Under the pieces are notes generated by a model. That model was not told the DNA's origin and made no database searches. It worked only from the letters and a program-made list of their open reading frames with translations. The position numbers and the translations under genes were made by a program. Below, piece by piece: positions 36,301-46,985 of a stretch of DNA of 64,000 nucleotides. This DNA comes from Rotaria socialis (taxonomy: Eukaryota; Rotifera; Eurotatoria; Philodinida; Philodinidae). The stretch lies in the NCBI GenBank assembly GCA_905331475.1, contig CAJNYU010004366.1, forward strand, positions 5,732 through 69,731, in the 5' to 3' direction. Within the stretch, counting starts at the first letter, position 1. Each line of letters opens with the position of its first letter.

Positions 36301-38292
36301 AGCACTTCGTTGATTTCTAGTCAAATATGGAAGTCAATAGGAACAGAAATTCAACATTTGTTCTTATTCATATTTATTTAATTGAATACATACATGTTTC
36401 TCTATGAAAATTTTTGCAAATGGTGAAACGTTTTCTTTCATAGACTATATCAATTATACATATATATTTGTCTACAGTCTTCTTATTTAAGTCAAAGTGA
36501 AATTTACTTCTAAAAAAATAGAAAGTTTAATGCTTTATATTTGAATGTTATTCATTATTTGGCTTTTTAATAACCGGTATTTAGTGCTTCTGATAGATAT
36601 GTAATACTTGAGGAAGAGCGTTTAAATAACTTGAAAGAAACAAAGGCACTATTTCAAGTATTAAAAATAAGCGATTACCATCAGGTATTTTGCAAAATTT
36701 TATTTGTATGACTGAATATTCTCGATTTATATTACTTTATTCGATACAATATAAAAAAAATTTTCTAGTACTTAGATATTTTCATTCAAGAAAAATCCTT
36801 TCACAATGCTTAAAAAAAGAAAGAGATATCGATATATTATCTTTAATTATTTTAATCAAATATTGAATTTTAAAATAAATACGATAGTCATACAGTGCGA
36901 ACCTATCTGGTCGAAAAGTACAAATTAATGAAAGAAAAACAAACATTTCTATATATGAATATTTATTTGAAGAATATGAAAGGCCAATCTATTATATTTT
37001 ACATGATTTGAAGTAAGGTAATAGAGGCAAAAGTTTTTCAACAATAGAATCATAACTATTTGTAATTGATCAAAAAGAAATCAAGCGATCGTGAGAATAA
37101 AGAAAAGACACCAGGACTCAAAATATTCTCGCCTACCCAACTCTTTTTCGTTCTCTGTTATGAAATATTTTTCTTCTATTTTATTCAATTCCTTGTATTT
37201 TCGTTTATCGTCAGCTCTCACCTGACAAATATACAGAGGAGAAAAAAAGAAGAATAACGCTCTCGGTGTGCTTGAATTGCTTATTCAAGAAAAAAGAAAA
37301 CTTCTTTTTCTTTGACGTTTTCTTTTTGTCTTTCTTTTGCTTTAATTTCTTTTCCAACTAGACTTAATACAACTAGCCAATTTTCGATTGACTTCACAAA
37401 CTGTACACAGACGTACTTTAAAGAAATACTGGCTTGGTACAATAACTAACTGTAACACGAAAAGCAACACCTACGTCCAGTAGAAAGAGTCATTTGATAC
37501 GCTCTTGCTTCATTCATCTAATCTCACATGTCATAACAACGTTCTGATCATGCCAACAATCAAAAAAGAGCAGCAGAAGAAGAAGAAACAGAATTTTTAC
37601 CTTTATATTACAGACACGGCATTATCGCAATAACGTTTATTACTCGACTTCTTTTATAAGGTAATAACTCTTGAGAAAAAAACCAAAGAAGGAGAGTTAA
37701 CGTACTGATGTTAGTTATATGAATAACATCAGCAACTAAGAAGAAGACAGTTAAAGTAGTGTGAAAGAATAAATTTGATCAGTTCATCATAATTTTTTAC
37801 TTCTTAAGTCAATATACGAAAAAAAAACCCTAAGTTAAGTAACTTTTCTGATCAGTCAATTAAAGATTCGAACGTGAATTTATAATGAAGTTTCTTGTTC
37901 GTTCTGAGGCATATAAATTACAGATACTACTGAATATATTACATTTTTCCTTGATTTGTTTTTCAACATTTTATAAAATTTATTCGTTACTATTGAGCAA
38001 TAGTGCGTGATGAAATGTTTGTTTTCTTTTTCAGTTAATTCTTTTGTTGCTTCGCACGAATAGTCATCGAAGCAGTTGTGCAGAAAAGACAAAAAGAGTT
38101 GAAGAGATGCCGTAAGGTCTTCCTACGTTGTTGATTTTATCGAATACTGTCACACTACTCATTTCATGATTTTAAACGCGCATTTTGTTTGTTTGTTTGT
38201 TCAAGGTGCTTTATCGAACTGAAATTGAATTGTTGATCAAGCAAAAATAAAGTAAACTTATAATTCATTTGACGACGAAAAAAAGAAGAAGA

Positions 38293-39735
38293 ATGGCTCG
38301 TAGAGAAGACCATCATCAACAACGTCAAATCCAATATGCTACAATTTTGCCATCCAATACTCCTGCTGATGCAAATGGCTCTAACGATTCACCTTCTCTT
38401 CGAAAACAAACAGAACTTGAACGAGCAAAAGCAGTAAGACAATGTTCATAGATTACAATAAAAGTCTGTTAGTTCACTTAAATATCATTACAGATAAAAA
38501 AAAAACACAAAAAAGGAATGTTTTTCTGTTATTATTATTTTTATTATTATTATTGATAATGAAAGTTGCATATTGTCTTATAAATAATTAAAGGATTACA
38601 TCATCTTTATGATATTATTATTATTATTATTATTATTTTCATTTAGCTTTATGTCGATTTTGAAGATGCCTTTCAAGACGATACTACCAATCACGATTAT
38701 TTTGGTCTTCAATCTCATCATCCTGAATCTAAGCAAAATGAACAAAATTCTCATCAGCCAACGAATTTCTATCTTCAGTCCATTGAAACTATTTCTGAAG
38801 TGAAAAATGCGAATTTTTCACCTTTCGTTCGTCATCATGCATCTCGTGAAAGTAGCCGTCCATCAACACCATCGGATACGCCACCTTATCAGCCAAAAAA
38901 TAATCATCGTGCTAATCCACTTACTTCGTTACCATCATCTTCTCAAAATCATCATTCTCTTGATTCAAATGGTATGGTAAATCTTCAAGAAGATTTTGCT
39001 AATTTAAATTTAATGCATACAAATGATATCGATGATTTACCAGCTCCATTTACACCAGATGCTATTCGAATACAAATAACGCAGAATGATCATTTTCCTA
39101 CTGTATCATCACAATTCAAATTGATATTGCCGCAATATTTCCTTGTTAAATACCTAGGCAGAGCTAAGTGTCCCGAACTGTGGGGCTCTACTGCAGTACG
39201 CGCTCCTATTGATGACATGGTAAGCAATGCTCGAAAATTCTCATCAATGAATGAGATGCCAACATTAGATGCTTGTATCAATACGCGTGGACTTACACTT
39301 ACACATCGTCAGTCCTCTACACGTAGTAAACATGATTCACATAATCATAGTCCCGAAGGACATCAAAGTGGTCTTATTCCTTTAGAATATATATCTTACG
39401 TTATGCATGATATCAAATATTCAAAAATATCAGCTTGTATAGTTTTACGTCAACCAAAAACATCACCATCTTCTGATAAAAAAAATAACCATGATAAAAC
39501 ATTGACTGAATGTTATGCATTCTTATTTCAATCGAAAGAACATGCACATCGCTTTGCTCTTTCACTTTCAGAAGCATTTAATTCACAAAAACATTCATCT
39601 AAAGGATCAAAACAAAATCATGATGATAGAAAGGGAGGGCGTTCACCTCAACGTCGATTAAAACATCGTAGTCATCATCATGAAAAAATCCGTGGTAAAT
39701 ATGATGATAGTTATTTAAGAGATTCTGAAGTGTGA
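38293..39735 (+). CDS. PTB/PID-domain adaptor-like protein
   Basis: Two exons (38293-38433 and 38647-39735) give 409 residues. I start at the first ATG, MARREDHH. The N-terminal 160 residues are low-complexity, rich in Ser, His, Asn and Pro. A phosphotyrosine-binding fold is suggested from about residue 200: FLVKYLGRAKCPELWGS, then APIDDMVSNARKF, a strand TLDACINTRGLTLTHR, and IPLEYISYVMHDIKYSKISACIVLRQ. The terminal helix is ECYAFLFQSKEHAHRFALSLSEAF. A His/Ser-rich insert interrupts the domain, and the C-terminal tail is basic and His-rich. Such domains bind NPxY-type peptides or phosphoinositides in receptor adaptors. I cannot assign an ortholog; FAM43-like and other PID proteins are possibilities. 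The 213 bp intron holds TTA microsatellites. Confidence 0.75.
38526..38640 (+). repeat. (TTA)n microsatellites in the PTB-gene intron
   Basis: Two blocks of TTA/ATT triplets (about 38530-38555 and 38609-38638) occupy much of the single intron and reach to within about 10 bp of the acceptor. Confidence 0.8.
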
Positions 39736-42700
39736 TCGAACAGTCTGTAGTTTTTTTTCTATTTGTATTTAGTCTTTCATTTACCAGTGATGTTAAGACA
39801 AATCATGCGGGCCATGAGAAGAAGAAAACTTTTCTTTTCTAGAAAATAAAATATAGAAAAGTTTTACATGTATTGAATGATTGTGTACTACTAAATAAAT
39901 GTTTTTTGTTTCAATTCGAACTTCGAAGATATCAGTATTCGTGTATTCTTCAGAAATCATAATAATATTATCCAAAAAACTGCAAGATTTTTTATTTCCT
40001 TACCTAATAATCTTCTTTAAAGTATCGAATTTCTTGGACATAAAAAACGTTCATAATAAATATACTAAATACCGAAAATTTCCAGCACAACAGAAAGAAT
40101 AATAAATATCAATATTACAGTAGGCAGAAATCTTTTTTTTGCTGCTAGGCATTTATTATTGTTTTCTTTAAGCGTATGTCACGTTTTATGGTTCTTTATT
40201 TATTCACATTCTATTACATTCTATGTACATACAATTATGATTGGCAACGATTTTCATATTTTTTTTAGAATCTATTTCTTCTTTTCATTCAATTAGTTTG
40301 ACTTGAAAATTACAATATATAACAAGAATATTCAAGAATAGAATCCTAATAGATAACCATTGAATAATTGATATTGCCGAAAAAATCATCATTCATCTTC
40401 TCGTATATAATTTGATGCCTATTATTTGAAATATTTTTTATGATATTATTCGATATATCACGTTGATAAATTTGAGAAAATTTGAAGTTATAATTTGATA
40501 AAATATCTTCCATCAGTTTTCAAAAACTATCTTCATCTAATTTTCGGAAATAATTTTGTGAGACAATCTCTTGATTTAGAGTTCAACATGACTATTACTT
40601 TAACTTCTTTTTGTATCATCGTAACTGTGAAAAATACTAACTGGTCAATAAGAATAAGTCTGTTAGAGAGTTAAATAGTTTTTTATTCAGTATATTCATA
40701 ATTTACAACAATTACAATACTGATTGACTTTAAAAGCACAGAATTGAACATTATCTTGTATATCTAGGCTAGTTCAAAACAGAAGAAAAATATCAAATTC
40801 ATTGATAATAGAGCATATCTCTCCTGTGATAATTGCATTATATAAATATATTTGATTATTTTCTATTCCAGTCTTTTTAATGATGGTAAAAATGATATCA
40901 TTTTATTCTAGGTTTTTAATATCGTGAAAGATAATAAGAATAGACTATTGAAAATATTTTCATCCTATGTATTCATTCTTTTCCACCAGATTTTTTTTAT
41001 GAATATGTGACCAATATTTGTTCTTGTCCCTCTGAAATAAATCATTATTCTGAATGTCAATCATCTTCCTTACGATCACAGACTTGAATATAAATTCATT
41101 TCCCTATTGATCTGTCTTTTGTGAACGATTGAACATCATTCAATATTGATTTACAAGTAGAAATTTGTGCCTTCATCTATAATTTATTCTTGTTCAAAAA
41201 AAATAAACAGAGATCATTATTCAAACGACATCGTCGTACGCAGTCTATTCTATTTTAATATATTATACTCACTAGAAATTTTGTTTAGTATTCAGTCATA
41301 TATGAATATGATTATATATCTTTCTTTTTTATCCTACTTTTTCGTATCAATATAATACTAATCTTGTCTGTCGATTACTATTTGATTTGGATAAAATTTC
41401 ATTTTTATTTTCTACAATAGATGTATTAACGTGAATGTTTAATTTAATTCATCTATCTATACTTGGTGGATCATAAATTGTATAGGCTGCAATCATAAGA
41501 AAGCATTGCTTATCGTTGAATATAACCACAATATTCATATAGAGATTAACAATTTTACTATTATTCTTTTTTTTTCTCCAACGATTGAAATACGGAAGCG
41601 ATAATCGTACAAGTAGAAAAAAAAAATATTCTAGTGATTGACTGACAAATGTCCCGTCATCTTATAATATTCAAAGCTACATTGATTGTTTATCTAATAC
41701 GAGCCGATAGAGCAATACGCTTAATATCAACTGCGGGTTGCCAGAAGTGGATATATACAGAGTTCTTGTTATCTAGTACACTGATCCTCAATTTCCTAAT
41801 TTCTGATATTAAACTTATAAATAGAATTGAAGGAAGAGCAGTGCGATACTGCTGTCGTGTATAAAAATACCTCTATCTAAGATGATTGTAGTTGGATAAA
41901 AATGATAAATTTATTAATTGTTGACGATAATAATGATAGTTTATTTAATAATTAAGACAAAAGATTTTAGAATCATGATAAAGCTCTAAACTTTCTTCGG
42001 GAAAATGTTTTGCTCCGATATATAATATGAACAATTGAAAAACATGTCTTCAATGACTGCGATGCAACTCTTAAACATATTCTTGAAAATATTTTCATTG
42101 CAAGCTATCATTCATCGTTCTTTGAAATGTGTATACATGAAAATACTCGAGACCACATCAAAACGATAAATATCACTCGGTAACAGTAAGCTATTATGTT
42201 AAGAGATTTTATCGAAAACTAATTTCGACTGCTTGAAAATTTCTTGTATTAAATCGTACAATCTATCTTGTACAATACATTGATTATCTTAAGGTTTTTT
42301 GAAAAAATATTTATTCGTCTTCTTTCAAATCAGAACCTATCTGTTGTTATTTTTCTGTTGAAAGGCTAAGGAAGTGTATTTGGTAATGTGAATTCCAACA
42401 CTGACTCTGTTGTCGTCCAGACAGATTTATAGAAACGATGAAAAATAAATCTCAGCTATTCTGCTATACTCTTGTAGACTTCAATCAGTGAAATGTAGTT
42501 AATAATAATAAAGTAATGCCAAGCTTTACAATATTTTCGGTTATTCTAAGCACCGAGTTAAAGAGACTAACAGTTTACATTAAAGCTAAGTTAAAAATAG
42601 AAGTTTTATTTCAAGGCTACTAGTACTTGTATTTTTAAAGTAGTCTGAAACCTTGTAAAGTAAAAGAAGCGTTGCTTAAAAAACTTGAATAAACAGAGAA

Positions 42701-44124
42701 AAAAGTTTATGTTAAAAAAAAGATTGCTTGTCAAACAGTATTCATTTGTATGTTCACATTAACGATATCATCTAGCATAATTCTCTTTTTATTTTCGAAG
42801 TGTTTCATTTTTGAAGTTCTCCTTGGATAAGCTTTGAAGTATAATTGATAGTACGACTATTTCAAGAATATGTTCAAAATGATTTAAAAGAATATCGATG
42901 ATTGAAAATATATCACTAATAATAAATCGTACATGTCTTTTCCTGTATAATAAGACAATTTTCCTTTCGCTAAGTACTATTCAAAAATCTTTACACAATT
43001 GATTCTATTGAGGAAAAAAAGACATCTTATTCAATAAGTCATCTTTTACAAGTAATATCGCATGTTCAACATTATTGCAATGAAATAAGTAATCAGTCAT
43101 CTACTATTGAATAAAATACATATTCAATGTGGTGCTAAAAATATCATATGTAACTGTTATTATCACAAATAATTTTAATGGATAAAGATAGGTACGAAAT
43201 AGATCCTTAGGCAGGTTTTTTAGAAATTTCACATATATGATCAAAACCTGGAGTATGTTTTTTTACTAATAGCGAAAGGTGAAAAATTCAAGCCAATTAG
43301 TGTAATTTATTAATAATATTTATTGGATCAGAATTCAATCATAGACGAACAGAAATCATTTTAATAATACTTTTGTAAAGCTACAATCAAGCTTTAGCAT
43401 ATCTTATGTTTTTATTTTAACATTATACTATCGAAATATTTATTTTTGTAGAATATATTCGTTTCATAAGTACATGTATGATTGTTGTGTTCATCGCATT
43501 CTGAACTTATAGATAGTGTCGTTAAGCATCTTGTTAGTAATGTTGATCTAGGACGATAGACAAAAATGTGAGGAAGAAACCATTGTTCGAGACACAATGC
43601 AAGAATCAGTCTAATCTTCCGATCAATTGGTCAAAAGTGTCTACTCATCTTTTCTCGTCGATGCAACTGTCATTATTATTATACACGATGCTCATACATA
43701 TAGATAGTCACACAGAGAAAAAATAGGGAAACGAAGAAGAATAAAAAAGAGAGCAAGCGCGAGATAAAAAATGTAATTTTCTTTATATGTGGTACTATTA
43801 GTGATGATAAAAAAAAAGAAGGAGAATGATCCGATCGTAAGTTTACATCGCTTTGCGCTCGATCGAGATGGACCACTCGTGAGAGTGCGTGAAAAGAAAT
43901 AGCTACTAATAAAATATTTCTGTCTTTTCCATTCTCTGTGGTTCTTTCTTTTTTTGAGTCTAAGCAAAGATGCATCTCTCTATTTTTTCGTGTATAATGT
44001 ATTAACTCAAGAACTGTGATGATAGCGGAGAAACGAACGACTTCAAACGCAAGGCGGGACCGTTGTGTATTTTGTGTATGCTCAGTAGTCATAAATAATA
44101 ATTCGAACAAAAAGAGCGGCAAAA

Positions 44125-44156
<32 letters not shown>

Positions 44157-44435
44157 CTGTTGTGTGCCAAGTGTTTTTACTCAGAATGGAGATAAAGACA
44201 AAAGCGGACAACAATAGCTATTTTTTTCTATAAACTCTTCGGCCTTGTTTTTTACCTTGAGTATGTGGGATGAATGAGTGTGCTTGCGTTCAAAATGATT
44301 TGACACATTAGCATCTTTTCTATTTTTGAGTCTTGTTACACTTAACTTTTTAATCTTCCTTTTTGTTTTTCTATTATAGTTACCAGTTAATAATAACGCT
44401 AGTCCCATTCCCGATTGCGCATTGACGGCGCATGG
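39736..44435. other. Intergenic region, PTB gene to TARP gene
   Basis: This 4.7 kb is AT-rich with no recognisable exon chain. The open frames are short and of random composition. AATAAA-type hexamers at 39847 and 39895 could end the PTB transcript. The last 350 bp hold GT and GA repeats (44127-44156) and a pyrimidine tract ending TATTATAG at 44380, which could be a 5' UTR acceptor for the next gene. Confidence 0.55.
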
Positions 44436-45351
44436 ATGGGTAATTTTCATCATAGGGCACTAATGGTTTCCGCTTCGGTCAGTGCCTATACTGCGCCAGC
44501 ACTTATGGCCGTTTGTCTTCTAACTGACTATTGGATTTATGGAAAGCAAACACGACTATCACCAAATCCAATAGTAAAAGCAGGCGATACAAGAGTTTTA
44601 AATTTTACATATCATCGTATTGGTCTTTGGCGAGAATGCATCAAAGAGAGTACTGGTAAATAAAATAAAATAAGCTTGTTGGGTTTACGAACATTTAAGA
44701 TTTTCTTCTATTGTTTTCAGATGCTCCATACAACTGTGATCTCGTTAGATATTCTAAAGCAGAAGCAAAATTAGAAAAAGGCTTTAAAGCTGTTTCATGT
44801 AAGATCTTGTTTTTTAAATCTACACATAAAAGCAATTGATGATTTATTTAGATCGATCAGCACCAAGTATGGCGTGTTTCACAGCGGCATCCATTCTTTT
44901 AATTATCGCAATTTTTTTATTTACGCGTGGTCTCTGCAAACGACGTCGAAAGGCCGTGTTTTTCATCTCAGGTCTTCTTTTTTCTATCTCAGGTCTGTTC
45001 ATTATATCTATAGTTCTAATTTTTTAATGTTCTATTATATAATTTTATTTTATAGGTTTACTTACTATGGTTGGTGTTACATTATACGTTTCAATTACAA
45101 CTGAAGAATCGGTTAAAATTGATCAAGATTATCCGGTGATGAGATGTTCCTACGGATATTCATTTCTTTGCGCAGTTTTTTCCTTTGTTCTACAAGAATT
45201 AACTGGTGTTTTAACGGTCTATTGGTTTATATATCGTTTTCGTGCACTTGTTCGAAGACAAGAGAAATTACGTTTGCGTACTCGTCAATTGATGGGAAAT
45301 TGTTTATCAATGACAACAGCCCTTCCATTGAATCTTGCCTCATTGAATACA

Positions 45352-45398
<47 letters not shown>

Positions 45399-45864
45399 AA
45401 AGTCTGCAGCAAATTGTTCAAATTATCAATTACATCAGAATCATTATTCTAATTCAAAGAGTGAACGTTATCAATATGGGATCACAAATAATTCAGCAGA
45501 CTCTTCAACGCCTAAACAGCATAGAAATTATGAAAGACGATGTATACCATTTGATAAATCTGTACTATCATCTCTTCAACATGTTGATAAAGCATGTTAT
45601 TCAATATTTCCACCCCGATCACCAACACTTCTCTACGGGGATTATTGTCGTGTGTTAATTCGTCCAGAAGATATGGATTTACTCACACAAATGGTAAAAT
45701 CAAAATCCCAAGCACAATTACTAGCTAATTCAAGACCAACAACACCAGCACTAACAATAGCAAATATCAAAGTCCTACCGAATTTAGATGCAGATAGACA
45801 AATAACTAATCATATTTCAAAACGAAGTATACGAAAAGGTGTCAAGCGGACTACATCTGTTTAA
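44436..45864 (+). CDS. Stargazin/TARP-like (CACNG family) four-helix membrane protein
   Basis: This is a PMP22/claudin-fold protein related to voltage-gated calcium channel gamma and TARP subunits, which bind AMPA-type receptors or calcium channels. Exons 44436-44655, 44721-44798, 44852-44992 and 45056-45864 give 415 residues. The N-terminus MGNFHHRALMVSASVSAYTA leads into TM1 and TDYWIYGK, as in stargazin. The extracellular claudin signature GLWREC is followed by a second Cys in PYNC. TM2 (ACFTAASILLIIAIFLF), TM3 (VFFISGLLFSISGLLTMVG) and TM4 (FLCAVFSFVLQELTGVLTVY) follow. The long cytoplasmic tail has a run of about 14 Asn from AAT repeats. It ends KRTTSV, a class I PDZ ligand comparable to the TTPV end of vertebrate type I TARPs. 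A four-codon upstream frame (ATG at 44432) overlaps the chosen start. Confidence 0.88.
45352..45397 (+). repeat. (AAT)n repeat coding poly-Asn in the TARP-like tail
   Basis: About 14-15 AAT codons in a row lie within the last exon and lengthen the cytoplasmic tail. The run is probably length-polymorphic. Confidence 0.85.
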
Positions 45865-46985
45865 ATAGTTTTTTTTCTTTTTGTCTTTTATCGGTTCAAA
45901 TAGACGAATCTTTTTTCTGTGTCTGGTGCACGAACAAAATATTAATATTAGCAATATTTATTTTTCTTCGTTTTAATTGTTATTCTCTACTTCGTGTAAC
46001 TAATATTTGTTTTTGATTGAAACAAGAAAATCATCAGAGAATTTATATGCCTTATTTTATATGGATCTTTTTACCAATCACCATATGTATATTCAAGAAA
46101 TATTATAGCATCATGTGAAGGTTGCTATATTATTACTTTGCCCATTGATGAGGATATAAGTGATCTTACTTACTTTTGATGAGTAACCGTACATGACAGA
46201 GTTTTTACTGACTCATTTTTCTTTTCTCTTTTGCAAATATATAGTTACTTTTTTTTCCTTGACATTTCCTACACATACATTCGGCATTGGTAAAATGAAA
46301 ATTATGCCGCAATCGCACTGAATATCATAAATTAATGTTTACAGTCTGTTAACTGCTATTTAGTGTTTTTTTCTTCATTTCTCATATATACGCGAGCAAA
46401 TCCGGACAAACACTTTACAGGAGCTATTCGGTTGTTGTTGTTGTTACTGTCGTTCTATTGTCAATATGCTACTAACCATGCAATGTGTTGCCTTCATTTG
46501 ATTCTTTTGCAGTTTTTCTTCAAACTATTTATGATGTCGTCGCGTTTGATAAAGACACAATGCACCGGGTCTGGTTGGCATGATTTAACTTTATTGCTTG
46601 TAAAAGCTACAGCATGTCCTTCTAAGATTTTTTTTTCATTTCTGTCTGTTTTTTTTATACTTAGAATACTCTTCATCAAAGACATACACACATGCGCGCG
46701 CGCGCGTGTGTGTGTGTGTGCGTTCTTGCAAGCTCTCAAAAAGGAAAGAGTAGCAGGAAAAAAAAGAAACTTTTCAGATTGAATATATAGTCATTGAGAA
46801 TGAGAGCGAAAGTGCAAAGAAAAACACAAACGGTAATGGCTTCAAAAACATAGTCGAGTTGATCAAAGGAGCAACCGAAGAAATGCAGTAGTTGAAATGA
46901 AAAAGAGAGAGTTTCATCGGGATTTTGACATTCATTTTATTTTTTTTGTTCATTTTCTCGATCTATTTTAGATTTTTCTCATATC
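45865..46985. other. Intergenic region, TARP gene to FHL gene
   Basis: This 1.1 kb holds the TARP 3' end and the upstream FHL promoter region. It contains the 40 bp alternating purine-pyrimidine tract at 46682-46721 and a pyrimidine-AG acceptor (TATTTTAG, AG at 46970-46971) 14 bases before the FHL ATG. No coding sequence is recognised. Confidence 0.55.
46682..46721. repeat. 40 bp alternating purine-pyrimidine tract (Z-DNA candidate)
   Basis: The sequence passes without a break from AC repeats through a CATGCGCGCGCGCGCGCG core to GT repeats and ends GCGT. Every step alternates purine and pyrimidine and the core is pure CG. It lies 265 bp before the long-form FHL start codon. Confidence 0.85.

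Larger units (their letters stand above)
29634..38292. other. 8.7 kb region without a supportable gene
   Basis: Divergent genes (DHX35 -, PTB protein +) flank this stretch, so it holds both promoters. I find no exon chain. Notable contents are the GC-rich palindromic element at 31151-31346 and a GC-rich patch at about 30690-30780. A G/C block at 32352-32412, whose reverse complement starts AGTGGCGTACCGAGG, resembles the ends of DNA transposons. There are also imperfect 18-20 bp tandem repeats at 33249-33307 and repeated ATAAGGATA words at 32974-33060. The remainder is AT-rich and featureless to my eye. Confidence 0.6.

Noticed and set aside
41649-41864. 71-codon + strand open frame in the PTB-TARP intergenic region
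   Set aside because: No recognisable domain, no flanking exons and a random AT-rich composition.
43679-44170. 163-codon - strand open frame upstream of the TARP-like gene
   Set aside because: Its start reads through the GT/GA microsatellite, giving Thr-His and Ser-Leu repeats. The rest is Phe/Leu/Ser-rich low complexity on the strand opposite the 5' region of a well-supported gene.
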